Below, one piece after another: positions 1-10,759 of a stretch of DNA of 64,000 nucleotides. Under the pieces are notes generated by a model, which worked only from the letters and a program-made list of their open reading frames with translations, was not told the origin of the DNA and ran no database searches. Each line of letters begins with the position of its first letter. Position 1 is the stretch's first letter. The translations under genes and the position numbers were made by a program. Source of the stretch: Pieris napi (taxonomy: Eukaryota; Arthropoda; Insecta; Lepidoptera; Pieridae); contig NC_062255.1 of NCBI RefSeq assembly GCF_905475465.1, positions 4,588,001 to 4,652,000 on the forward strand, given 5' to 3'.

Positions 1-185
1 ACATACTGTATAAAATTAAAAAAACAAACACTTAGAACAGAAAGCCAAAACAGATTATATAGATAAACAATATTATATACGAAAAATAAAACAAATAAGC
101 GCATCAATAGACAAAACTATATACAGAAAACTGAAATAATAATTAATAATTAATATTTAAAACAATAAATAATACTAAATATAAC

Positions 186-348
186 CTAAACAAAATTAGA
201 GCCTTCCCGCCTCTTCAAATATTTTCTCATCTGTTCTTTGGTGAGGTAGAAAATATCAATATCCTCATAATTAGAGTCATAGTTAGATAAAACCCGAAAC
301 TTTGGTGAATTATGCAAATAATTCGAGTTCGTACTTAGAGCTTGAGAA
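186..348 (-). other. Speculative 3'-terminal coding exon
   Basis: After a possible acceptor (AAATTTCCAG) the minus strand stays open for 53 codons to a TAG stop. The peptide is hydrophilic, with an acidic stretch (NYDSNYEDIDIF) followed by a basic one (KEQMRKYLKRREG). I recognise no family. Frames this long occur by chance in 64 kb of AT-rich DNA, so this is a pointer, not a gene call. Upstream exons would lie to the right, and I found none with consistent splice sites. Confidence 0.12.
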
Positions 349-415
349 CTGGAAATTTAGTACTGATATATTTTAAGAACTGGAAATTTAGTACTGATAT
401 ATTTTAAGAACTGGA
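346..415. repeat. 31-bp tandem duplication, about 2.3 copies
   Basis: Units at 346-376 and 377-407 are identical, with a partial third at 408-415. On the minus strand each unit ends AAATTTCCAG, so the duplication also multiplies a possible splice acceptor next to the weak exon candidate at 186-348. Confidence 0.85.
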
Positions 416-1554
416 ATACTATGGGATTATATCTAAATATAATCAGTGATTGGGTGCTTTAGCTTTTTCTAATTTTAGGTTGAATTTTGAAACTTCAAAA
501 TCGCGAGGGCAAATCTCAGGTGTGGTTTCGGCATTGCGAATATTTGAGGGATTGCATTGATTGCTGTCGGGAATTCACGTTTCCAAATAATCGTACGGTA
601 TTATTCTAATTGATCAAAAAGGATTAAATAGCACATCATTTATTTTACCAATATGAAGCAACCCGAAGTTGGATGTTTATAATTCCACGTGTAAGTTTAA
701 TAAACTCGACCTCTATTCATTAAATATCACGAAATTAGCTCCAAATGTAGAGGTTTACCAATAAGAGGTTCATTCAATGATAAATGATTCAGCGCTTATA
801 GTTTACTTCAATAGTATAAAACATTTTCTGATATGAGCCGCATAGGATTTGCTCTTGAGAGCCCTGCAGGCTGCATTGTTCTGATGAAAGCTCCAACAAA
901 AGTTAAACGGTTTCTGTTTTAATCAATCAAATTTTGGTACTAACACTATTAAATTCCATTTAAATTCCTTATAAGTGGAGAAGACATGTCCCAGTAGAAA
1001 CGCAGATAAATTTGGTATTTTAGGCAATTCCTTTGGGTTTTTGGACTCACAATGATAGTACTACGTCCTAATTTTGCTCAAATATGACAGCGATAAACCT
1101 TTAATCCTACTCGTAGCTGCTGTCCCCAGTGACGGGAGGGTCAGGCACAATGAAAACATAATATTACCTTAAACTCCTATTTATTGGGTGTTCATATCAT
1201 GTTGACAGCGACCTTAATCATTATTTTGATTTGATTTGTAAGTATTAGCTGTAACAATAAACCATTAGATTCCTCTAAATAGGCCTTGAGATATTTTTTG
1301 GGTTTTCCATCTCTACGCAATCGTACTTTGCCCAATATTTAATATATTTTCTATGTAAGCTTGTTCTGCCACATATGTGCTAGATAACACTTTGTTTCCA
1401 GGTTGATTGGTTTACTGATTTGTATCTATTAATATATACATTTAGGGCTTGCATTTGTTTAATATAACATAACATTGATTACTACCGAAACATCCACACA
1501 CAGAAACAAACAAAATAATAATCAAAAAGGAATAAGGTACATTTTACGTGTGTA

Positions 1555-1690
1555 ATGTGTACGAGCTGTGGTGGTAGCTGGCCCCTGTTCAGCATTATGC
1601 TGTGAAGGAGACGTGTTCCACAGTGCTGGTCTTTCTGCCAGAGAACACAACAGTTAGTTTGCGCCTCAGATGCGAAAAAAAAGAAAGTAA
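1555..1690 (-). repeat. Interspersed repeat, copy 1 of a pair
   Basis: Its reverse complement matches 49110-49215, sharing AGCATAATGCTGA, CTCTGGCAGAA and GACCAGC. The plus-strand end runs into an A-rich stretch, suggesting a retroposed 3' end. Family not identified. Confidence 0.55.
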
Positions 1691-1699
1691 TAATAATAG

Positions 1700-2900
1700 T
1701 AGAAAAAATAATAGTAAAAATTAACAGTGTAAATATAGAAATCTTGGAAGATTTGCGTGTAAAGTATATACTAAATAAAAAATAAAAAAATAAGAATAAT
1801 TGTTACTAAAAGAAACAGACAAATAAATATTTTTTACGCTAACTGATATAGTCTCCAACCTTATTTTGTTTGTTTAAATTATGTCTGTTTTAGTTTTATC
1901 TATTCGTCACGTGTTTATGAAATACAATATACAGCCTCAATGGTTTTAGAGATTCTTGAAAATCCTGATTAATTCAGACTACAAGAAATGTTTTTAATCA
2001 TCTTTATCACTTCCGCCTTCTCTCCAATTAACATAAAAATTCAATTAAATTTCTCCTTACTCTTGAGTGCTTTGAGTTTGTTTTTTACTCCTATTTTGTA
2101 TTAAATTAACAAGAAATTGACATAAGATACGTGTCGAATAAAATATTAAAACAAAAAAATTCTCTAAACTTAGTTTAGTTTAAAGTAAAAAATTTGGAGT
2201 AGCTTATCTTATTATTAGCTATAATGGCGTCGCCGTTTTGGCGGGAAAAATAAAAAAAATAACACCAACTAAGGGTAAAGTACAAGAAATGCATAAAATA
2301 TTTAAAAAAAAAACAATATTACGTTTAATGCTAGTAATACTAACTAAAACAAAACTAATTTTTTTATTTAAAATGTATTTAAACTAATCTAAGAAGATTT
2401 CTTAAATCAATTTAGACAGCTCGTCTGTTAACAAGAGCTATGAATTTCATAAATGAAAGTGATTGAATTCAGTTTTATGAGTAGCAGATTCAACGATTGA
2501 TTCTTGATGCTTTCACAAAAAAAAAACAATTTACGTATTTGAAACTAAGTCAAATTAGTTGTGATAAATAGTGATGTACTCTATTCTTAACATTTAATAT
2601 AAATATATTATATATAAACACAAAATCTCTGTATTAGCCAGATCCATATAATGTTTGAACTAACAGTACGAGTATTAATTTAAAAGATTTTAGAAGAAAA
2701 TTTATTCAAGTTTGCGTAAGGGTGATAACCTGTTAACTATAAAATGAAATAATGATTGTAAAAAACTTCCCTCTTAGCTTATTTTAAGTTTCCTATTATC
2801 TACTTAAGAACGTTTTTATCACTTTAATCTCAATCTAAAGTTATACAAGCTATTTAAATTAAAAAGGAATTCTGTCACGGTTGGCGGATTTCGCAATTAT
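1700..2900. other. AT-rich intergenic DNA, no feature recognised
   Basis: Long A and T runs and short frames only. No splice-consistent coding and no repeat shared with the rest of the window. Confidence 0.5.
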
Positions 2901-2929
2901 TTATGAAGTTTTAAGGTTTAAGACTAGAC

Positions 2930-3365
2930 TTCGTGCTTTATGAATCGTCGAAGACCAGTCACTTTCTGAGCGGCTTGATCCCTTGGCATTGCGTAGAGAT
3001 GTTGGCATCTTCTATCGCATTTACCGTAGAGAGTGTTCAGAGGAGTTGTACGGATTAATACCAGCTGGGTTTCATCATCGGGCGTCTAGGCAGAATATGA
3101 AATTCCACCCAAATTACTTCGATGCCTGTCGTTCCACAATCGGCCGTTCCTTAAGGTATTTTTGCCGCACACCACGCTACGCGCTACGGCGTAGCGTACC
3201 TTACGAGGTAAATGCCCGTCGAGGTATTTCCGAACGAATACGACTTAGAGTCCTTCAAGAAAAGAGCGTACCGTTTTTCTAAGGCCGGCAACACACTCGC
3301 AACCCGTTTGCCCCTGGGCGGCAGATGAACTTCCTGCCCGGTTGCCCCTGTTGTACAAAAAAAAC
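2930..3365 (+). mobile_element. Jockey-like LINE, reverse-transcriptase C-terminus and 3' end
   Basis: The plus strand encodes RRECSEELYGLIPAGFHHR and RRGISERIRLRVLQEKS, a tail typical of lepidopteran jockey/CR1-type reverse transcriptases, followed by the 3' sequence AAGGCCGGCAACACACTCGC and an A-run near 3355. It is strongly 5'-truncated and lacks the polymerase motifs. Related pieces lie at 6688-6985, 22826-22915, 32868-33480, 37555-37610 and 55465-55575. Confidence 0.75.
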
Positions 3366-3369
3366 ATCA

Positions 3370-3980
3370 TGTGACATATGTTATATTTAAGTAAAGAACT
3401 GATTTAAGTAAATGATTGAAAGTAACTGATTTAAGTAATCTGCGTGTTAAAAGTTGACAGATGTCAATTGTGACAGTTGATGACGCTGTTTAATTTATTT
3501 GATTATTTTAAATGTGACAAAAATAGGGGAAATAAAGATTGCCTAAGAACTCTAATTGTTGTTACTGTTTTTAGCAACGGCATTTTTCTATCGAATAATT
3601 TTTAATTCGTTTTATTGATTTACTCACAAAATATAGAATAAAAGTACATCCGAAGACCGGCAGCTATTTTGAAAATAAACTAAATAACCAGTGAACTGAA
3701 ATTGTTTTCAACAGAAATTTTATTAAAAATATAATTTCTTCCGTTCTTATACTAGAAAACTCCTTTGTGATACTTTTAACAAATGATTCAGTTATTACAA
3801 TACCATCTTACATTTACATACAATCCATCAGCGGTTCACGGAACCACGATTTGTATTCATTCCCTCATTTGACAGCTTGCTACGTGAGATTGAACGGGTT
3901 TCTACCAAGAATATACGTATACGTAATTTATACTTATAAAGGCGGAAGAGAGTATTATAAAAAATATCTTACGATGAATT
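3370..3980. other. AT-rich intergenic DNA, no feature recognised
   Basis: A 76-codon frame starts at 3767 but has no recognisable content and no splice context. Confidence 0.4.
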
Positions 3981-3984
3981 TGTA

Positions 3985-4140
3985 CCCTTTGAAGTAGACT
4001 CTTGGGCTGTGGGGATCAAGAATACAGGCACTAATTAAAGATTTAAGTTGGTAGACAGTGGTAAACAGGTTATCCCAGAGCTGGTGCTTTCCTCGCTCAA
4101 CGAATAAGTATCGCCATACAGCGAGAAAATCCTGCACTAA
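3985..4140 (+). mobile_element. Retroelement relic, AIQRGNAA family
   Basis: The plus strand reads FVPFEVDSWAVGIKNTGTN, then stops, then in another frame matches the RISxAIQR end of sister copies. It belongs to the C-terminal piece found at 7840-8080, 9690-9842, 23770-23985 and 25180-25262. Decayed by stops and frameshifts. Confidence 0.6.
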
Positions 4141-4149
4141 AGATACACT

Positions 4150-6230
4150 TACATACTATATATAAATACTACAGGGATCAAACTTTTTTATTTTTTTATT
4201 TTCTATATTTAAAATTAATTAGCACATTTTTGGTTTAGATTCTCTCAAACAATTTTCAATATATTGAAACGCACGCGCCTACTCACAAAATTCTTTTAAA
4301 TATATCTTACATTGTTTATAATATACACCAATATCATAATTATTAGCTAGATAAATTACCTACAGACTCAAATTACGCCAAAGCAATTTGTTAGAACCCA
4401 CAGAAGATACAACTCGAGTTATAAATCCTGTATACACTATTATTAATAACCATTAAATAGCAAGTAGTTTTAATTGTTTATATTTTAATTCCAGACATAT
4501 CGACGTGAACCTCTGCTAATTGGAATACGTTGGATGCATTCCAAGTTCCATACGACCACCAACTTTAATATTTGCCGGAATGTTTTTGTATAAATAAACT
4601 CAACTTCAAAAGCAAGGGGATTTTATACAATGAGGATTTTGAAGGGTTTATTATAGTAAGGAATAAGGAATTATTACACGCATTTTCATTAATGTAATAG
4701 TAATACAACAAATATTTGTTTTTGTAATTTTTTTTACAAAATTTAATTAATTAATAATTCAATTTTATAAAGTTTGAGGGCAATATAACAAGAACACCGG
4801 GTTCGAATTCAATAATTATTATAGGCTGTATGATATAGAGAAATATAACACATAATGCATCTAGAATATGTATTAAACTATAAAAATATAATCTGAATTT
4901 AGTATAAATACATATTCTAGCTTTTAAGAAAAGCTATTACAATTTTAATATCTTTTTTTGCGGGGCAGCTAGCGTCATCACACACGTTAATTACGGTCGT
5001 AGTCATATTTCCTCGATAATACATAAGAATTTTTCAATTTAAACCTGTAGTTCTTGCTTTGTAATATATGTTAGATATAAAAAGTGAACAATAATGTTCC
5101 AAATACGAAAGCCGGAAGACAGAGGCCTGTATTGTGTGCCCATTTCGCTTTTAATGCTATTCTAGCATTAACAAGAGTCTCGAACGAGCGTTGCCTTTAC
5201 CTACTTCTTGATTCGTTTGTAAAGGAAACTTAGAAAATTGAATTTTCTTTTGAATATTTCAGGTTCTATGCTTATTTGTATTTGTATAAAGTACACTGGA
5301 TGATAAAAGCTTTTCTTTCGTGAATAGTACGATAGTTACGGCATTGTAGTGTAGTGAATATTATGTTCGAATAATGTTAGAAGTTATAAATTTTATTTCA
5401 TAGTCTTGTTTAGCACAATACTCTTATTGTTTCAGTCGAACCCGAGACCCCGTGATATACACACCAACTAACCATGGTGCATAGTAAACAGCAGAAATAA
5501 TCAAACCTAATATACATCGCTTAGGACAAGTGATAAACTTTGTTTGACGATTTATCTATTCTTATATTATGAAGAGATACAATTAGTGAGGTTGTAAGGG
5601 TTAATCTCTGGATCTACTGAACGAATTTTAAAAATTATTTTACCAATAGAAATCCAAGTTCATCATCACGCCATCATAATAGACTATATAGTTTTTAAGA
5701 AATTATGATTGAGTTCTAGAGGAAAGTATGAGCTTGATAATACCTACCTACATAAAGGTCTAGCGACTTCATATGTATAACTTTTATATAAAGAAACACC
5801 AAGTCCTCCGCCTGTTCAAGATAAACGAGATTTTTCCAAATATATAAAATGAAGAAGCATGAAGAAGAATGGATCATTAGGTAGGTTTAGATATAATTTT
5901 TCTAAGTCGTGTTCGTAAAATAACCTTAATATGATTAATAATTTATGGATAAGTTCAAAATATTTGAGGCATTTTCCATACGTAAGCGGCTTTTACTAAA
6001 CAATTCAACGTATTTATGAAGGTAATTTACGTTAAGCCAAGCCTACATGCTAAGAGATCACTTAATTAAGGGATGGAATTTTGGCAGCGTTTATGCATCA
6101 CATACATTAACTACATACTATAAATGTCTAGAGTTTCTTCTGAAACTATCTTTAATTACTGATACGTACTGTTAAAAGCCTTTTGCGTAGCGCTCGATCA
6201 AGCTAGGCTTACCATCTCAGATAGAACATT
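4150..6230. other. AT-rich intergenic DNA, no feature recognised
   Basis: About 2 kb without a coding frame of note or a repeat shared within the window. Confidence 0.45.
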
Positions 6231-6235
6231 TTCAA

Positions 6236-6362
6236 TCCTTTTATTTATTTATTAACAGTTAGACAATAATACAGAAATATAAGTAAAATAATTAAATACA
6301 AAAGAGGGCAACTGGCGGCCTTTTCGCTGTCGAGCTATCTCTTCCAGTTCCACTGTGAGAAA
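6236..6362 (-). mobile_element. Non-LTR 3' end, CTGGAAGAGAT family
   Basis: On the minus strand it reads CTGGAAGAGAT, GAAAAGGCCGCC and ends in TAAATAAATAA, the layout of the copies at 13370, 36365 and 61585. The tandem TAAA tail is typical of a retrotransposon 3' terminus. Confidence 0.65.
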
Positions 6363-6687
6363 AATAATTAGATAAACTTAGCGCAAGAAGTGCAACACTA
6401 CATAAGACAAAATTACGTAGACAAAACTAAATTAACAAAAAAATTAAAACATTGAAAGGGACAATATAAAAAGGACACATGAATCACTATAAGTTCAGAT
6501 CAGTTGGTACGAGAGTTATCGATACGATGTGGACAGGTTTATATAAAAACACACGAAGCTTTCTAGGCAGTTCAAAGTAATAATGAAGAAATCCTAGGAA
6601 TAAATGATATAGGCCTCACAGCTGGCGGCACTGTTGTCGCACGGCATATATACACGGTTTCTATTTTTGACCACTTCTTTTTAATAT

Positions 6688-6985
6688 ATAACAGTGGGCA
6701 AACGAGCAGGAGTCTTATCTGATGATAAGTGATAACATATGCTATGGGCACTCATATTGCCAGAAGGCTCGCAAGTGCGCTGCCGGCCTATTAAGAATGT
6801 GTACGCTCTTTTCTTAAACCACCCTTAGGTCGAATTGGTACGGAAATACTTTAGTGGGCAGCAGGTTCCACATAGTGATGGTGCGCGCCAAAAACTGGCA
6901 GAAACGCTCAGTTGTGGAACGACGGACTACGGTATGGTATTTCATGTTCAGTCTTGACGTCCGATGATGAAGCTAAAATTTGATT
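6688..6985 (-). mobile_element. Jockey-like LINE 3' fragment
   Basis: The reverse complement contains the LINE C-terminal sequence that includes CGTTCCACAACTGAGCG, then AAGAAAAGAGCGTACAC, GGCCGGCAGCGCACTTGCG and the 3' UTR block ending GCTCGTTTGCCCAC. Same family and order as 2930-3365 and 32868-33480, with no inverted insertion here, so it serves as a reference for the rearranged copy at 33 kb. Confidence 0.7.
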
Positions 6986-7170
6986 AGAATTACAAAACAG
7001 AACGAGTTTTGTAATCCAATCAAATTTCCAATCAATTTAAGCAAACAACGTTAGTTATCAGTTAAAATATTGACTTAACTTAAGATGTACAAAAAATAAT
7101 CAAATAAATAAATCTAAAATGTTTGGCCCCAGGATATTCTTTATACTGTTAGTATTATAATATATAATAT

Positions 7171-7232
7171 ACCGCCGATGCGAAAACCGCTGTGTGAGTT
7201 CGAAAAGTGAGTTACAGAATCGCAGGGCTGTA
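7171..7232. repeat. Half copy of a foldback element (ends at 27.2 and 62.1 kb)
   Basis: About 60 bp containing GCGAAAACCGCTGTGTGAG and GAAAAGTGAGTTACAGAATC, equal to one end of the elements at 27203-27483 and 62146-62339. The other end is missing. Confidence 0.65.
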
Positions 7233-7239
7233 TTGCGAA

Positions 7240-7835
7240 CTTATTCGTTGTCCAAACAATATTTATTTGAAACAAAATATATTTTTAGTTAGTAGTCAGT
7301 AAGAATAATGTTAAATATTTCTTAAGGTAAAGAAATAACAAGTGACGGAACCTTTAAAGGGCAATGAATAGGAGTATGATGAATGAATAATATTAAATTT
7401 TTCGAAAAATTGTCCTTATACCGTTTAGAAGCACCATCAATCACATTCGATGACGCTTAGTATCCTTTGTCCCATAAATATTTACAAAGAGCCCGCGATT
7501 TTGCGCTGAATTTTAATAAAATTATGCCTTTATGTGTATTTCCGTAGCCAGACAAACATGTTTTATGTTGGCGAGTCTTGTATGCTAAATGAAAATGTAC
7601 TAAAAGGAAGTACTTTCAATACATGCCTATAGCAATCGATAAGGTTATCGGAACCATTGTAATTCGTTCAATAGTTTTGACTATAACGTTGATAAACAGA
7701 AGGGAAATTTTGAATTTTCAAGTGTAAATTAAAAGTAGCTATTTTCCTAGAGCTTGAAAAATCTATGTGGTATAATAATATTTTGTTTATTAAACCTAAA
7801 TATTAACCAATTAAAAAATTTAAAAAAAAAGAAAA
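7240..7835. other. AT-rich intergenic DNA, no feature recognised
   Basis: No shared repeat and no frame worth reporting. Confidence 0.4.
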
Positions 7836-7839
7836 AACC

Positions 7840-8080
7840 AATTTAAAAAGTTTGGTCCCTGTACCTTAAACGCTTTTTTAGAGGAAGGAAATGTTGTCAA
7901 CATTGAGCCAAGAAAGCACCAGCTCTGGGGTTACCGGTACTATCTATCATAATAATAAATTTGTTTAATTTCTTGTAATATATCAGGCGCCAACTTAAAT
8001 CTTAAATTACCGCCTGTGCACTTGAACCCCACGGCCCAAGAGTCTACTCCAGTGGGAACAAAATCGAAGTTGGAAAAAAG
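7840..8080 (-). mobile_element. Retroelement relic, AIQRGNAA family
   Basis: The minus strand reads FDFVPTGVDSWAVGF, parallel to EYDFVPFGVETLGPWG in the better copy at 23770-23985, and ends with the shared CAGGGACCAAACTTTT. Coding is broken. Confidence 0.65.
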
Positions 8081-8094
8081 ACTCTTATATTTGA

Positions 8095-8370
8095 GCCGTT
8101 TTGTTTATATAATTTCATATGATAAAAATAAGTCGGGTCTTCCTTCCTGACGCTATAACTCCAGAACGCACGAACCGATTTCCACGGTTTTGCATTCGTT
8201 GGAAAGGTCTCGGAGGCTCCGTGAGGTTTATAGCAAAGAAAATTCAGGAAAAATTTCAACAGAAAAGCGGGATCACCAAACGAAATGTTACATAAAACGA
8301 AGCCATCTGGTGGCGAAACGGAGTTCGCCGAGTTTGCTAGTTTCATATGATTATTTGGTAATTATGATAA
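8095..8370. mobile_element. High-copy lepidopteran repeat, Helitron-like
   Basis: Contains CGAACCGATTTCCACGG, TCTGGTGGCGAAACGG and GAGTTTGCTAG, the arrangement of a repeat common in lepidopteran genomes, of which I recall many copies. Its ending in CTAGT fits a Helitron terminus, but the class is an inference. Overlapping frames on both strands here are not genes. Confidence 0.5.
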
Positions 8371-8805
8371 GCCATCTTGGGTTAATTCCCCCTATATATC
8401 CCCCTACATATTTATTAATTCTTAAACAAATTGCTTAAATATACAAGAAAATACAATACAAATTTAAGACACATACACATAAATTAAAATAGTTCAGAAA
8501 AAATCCAAACTAGCTAATAAAAAACCACAGACAAACAGTATAAAGTAAAAAAACTATTTGATTCTTTGTTTATTTTTTAAATATTTTGCTATTTTATCAA
8601 AGGCGCGGTTTAAATTCGAATTTTTACAAAATACTTTGAGGATTGTGAATGTACTGAATTCTCTCAAACGAGTTTGTATTACTTTAGTCTGTTTCTGAGT
8701 GGAAAACTACGCATTTATTTTTTCGCCTCACTGAATTTCAATTGATTCTCATGGTCCAAGTGAAAAACGTTTAGACAGTTTTTGGTAAAAATGTTCCTGA
8801 AATCT

Positions 8806-9030
8806 TTTTAGGTCTTGGCCTCAGATTTCTGTCTCTGTTTCGTGATAATTTATTTTTGTTAATATACAAGCAGACGATCAGTCTTCTGTGCCTGACACAC
8901 GTCGACTTTGGATCTAAAGCTTTCCTCGCGATGCTATCCTTCACCGTACGAGCGAGTTTTAAATGCGGACATTTACAGAAAATTCATTGGTGCACAGGGG
9001 TTCGAACCCACGACCTACTACATGAAAATT
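8806..9030 (-). mobile_element. tRNA-derived SINE (family 1)
   Basis: Reverse complement shows the tRNA-like B box GGGTTCGAACCCC, GTGCACCAATG, the ACGGTGAAGGATA block, GTGTCAGGCACA and a GGCCAAGACCTAAA end. The A-box part is lost. The 178-codon frame that starts at 8856 runs through this element and is not a gene. Confidence 0.75.
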
Positions 9031-9283
9031 TAAGTATTCAGATAGCAGTTAACCCACCACCATTGGAATTACCTGCTTCCGTGTGGCGGCATCACAAATA
9101 TGGGCGCGACAGGCATGTACACGAAAAATGTACGTACAACTATTTCAATTTAAGAAATATTAATGTATTACAAAGTCAAATGGAATTAATTGTGTTTTGG
9201 CGTTCCACAACAGCGCTTTTTAAGACACTTCTTGCCGCGTACAAACACATAATGGCAGCCATCCCAGGTATTTCTCAACAGTT

Positions 9284-9302
9284 AGAGAGAGAGAGAGAGA
9301 GG
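9284..9302. repeat. (GA)n microsatellite
   Basis: About nine GA units, within a retroelement-like stretch (9235-9365) that also contains CGCTCTTGCTATCCTCCAG. Confidence 0.9.
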
Positions 9303-9689
9303 CTTCAAGAGCAGAGCGTACGTACAACGCTCTTGCTATCCTCCAGGTGTTGCAGGCCTCCTATCTCAAAAAAACAAATGAATGTTACTTAAGACTAAGT
9401 TTAACTTATTTAACTTATAGTGAACTGATAATATATAATTGCTCGTTATAACTATAATATTATTAACTATAAATGTATATATAATTAATACTTATTAAAC
9501 TTTATATATGTCTTGAATTTTCTTCTTGTTATTTTTTTTTACAATGTAGGTTAAGAAAATTGTAAATAATGTATATTTTCAATCTAATTTAATTGATTAC
9601 AATCAAGTATACAGTTAAAACAATTGTCTTAACCTACAAAGTAATAATAAAAATAATTAAAATTTATTATAAAGAAAATCAAAACTAAA

Positions 9690-9842
9690 GTTTGGTCCCT
9701 GTGGCAGTGTACCTCTAACGCTGACAGCATTTCCTCGCTGTATTGCGATAATTATTTGTTGAAAGCACCAGCTATCTATCAGCCGCCTACTTAAATCTTT
9801 AATAAGCACCTGTGCACGTTAACCCTACGGCCATTATGGCTA
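9690..9842 (-). mobile_element. Retroelement relic, AIQRGNAA family
   Basis: The minus strand reads AIQRGNAVSVRGTLPQGPNF near its end, with CAGGGACCAAACTTT as 3' boundary, as in the copies at 7840 and 25180. Confidence 0.68.
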
Positions 9843-9847
9843 CGAAT

Positions 9848-10090
9848 ATTTTTTTTTTTAAAGACAATTCACACCAATTGTAGTCCCATGCTAAGCTGTT
9901 GAAGCTTGTTTTATGGGTACTAGTCAACGGATATACATTCATATTATAGATAGATATATAAATACATATTTAAACACCCAAGACCTAAGCACAACACCAA
10001 ATGCTCATCACATCGATGTTCGTCTCAGCCGGGGATCGAACCCGGGACCCATGGATTCGCAGTCAGGGGTAGTAACCACTAGTCGTCAAC
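9848..10090 (-). mobile_element. tRNA-derived SINE (family 2), copy 1
   Basis: Very similar to 58888-59150. The minus strand carries a tRNA-like B box, GGGTTCGATCCC, near its start, a body with AGGTCTTGGGTGTTTAAA, and ends in a poly-A run (T-run at 9850-9859). A separate family from the GTGCACCAATGGA SINEs. Confidence 0.8.
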
Positions 10091-10099
10091 GAATAAACA

Positions 10100-10465
10100 T
10101 ATAATAATTACTAGATATAATATAATAATCTCACACTAATATTTGTACTATTTTTCCCTACTTTTACCGTTTACCTAAGCAAAAAAATAATTACAGTGCA
10201 AATTTAGTGCTCTCGTATAAAGTCAAACATACAATTTCAGCTTAATTTTCGTAAAAAGGTTAGGAACGAGACAACAAAGGCTTTAAAACTTTGTCGTGGT
10301 TAATTCGAGGCTCAAACAAAGGCGTGATGTCAGCGTAAAAGAATAATTCTTTAACGGGATTGAAGTCGACAGTTTAATATTTGAAGGAAAATCATTTGAA
10401 AGTATAAAAAAGTCGTCAAATAAATATTGTCATAATATAGGTTTGAAAAACCAAACTGTTACAAC
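10100..10465. other. AT-rich intergenic DNA, no feature recognised
   Basis: Short gap between a SINE and a foldback element, with nothing recognised. Confidence 0.4.
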
Positions 10466-10468
10466 GTA

Positions 10469-10751
10469 GGCTTGAAGTTATGTATTATTATAAATTTACA
10501 ACTATTTAACATAGTTTTAAATTTATCCGTGAGCCATTTTTGCCAAAACCCTCCATCTTTTAGTCGATACCAACTCCGGGGAAAAAATATAGATAATGCA
10601 ACTTTCTCTACAGCTGTGATACTTTTTGACATCCAACACCTTTTGTCTTCAGTCACCGTGACCACGCAAGCTATAAAGCACGCGAAACGTCGGATAAATT
10701 TAAAATTATGTTAAATAGTTGTAAATTTATAATAATACATAACTTCAATCC
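10469..10751. mobile_element. Foldback/MITE-like element with 60-bp inverted repeats
   Basis: Arms at 10469-10528 and 10692-10751 are reverse complements with 2 mismatches in 60. The 163-bp core contains CATCTTTTAGTCGATACC, GGTGACTGAAGAC (minus) and CGCGAAACGTCGG, which recur at 37826-38050. I know this core as a widespread lepidopteran repeat. No transposase is encoded. The frames on both strands inside it are by-products of the symmetry. Confidence 0.8.
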
Positions 10752-10759
10752 GGTCAAAA

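Larger units (their letters stand above)
1..1550. other. AT-rich intergenic DNA
   Basis: Apart from the tandem duplication and the weak exon candidate near the left edge I see nothing recognisable. Short open stretches at about 430-560 and 830-930 on the minus strand are within chance expectation. Confidence 0.5.

Noticed and set aside
300..930. Several short open minus-strand stretches that could be exons of one gene
   Set aside because: Splice phases do not connect them and more than one frame is open in places; only the last was kept, as speculative.
8856..9392. 178-codon plus-strand open frame, the longest in the window
   Set aside because: It runs through an antisense tRNA-derived SINE and a (GA)n microsatellite; the peptide is what these repeats give in this frame.
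9990..10085. Functional tRNA gene on the minus strand
   Set aside because: The B-box-like GGGTTCGATCCC belongs to the second SINE family, shared with 58888-59150.
10459..10714. Overlapping frames on both strands
   Set aside because: Produced by the inverted-repeat element at 10469-10751.
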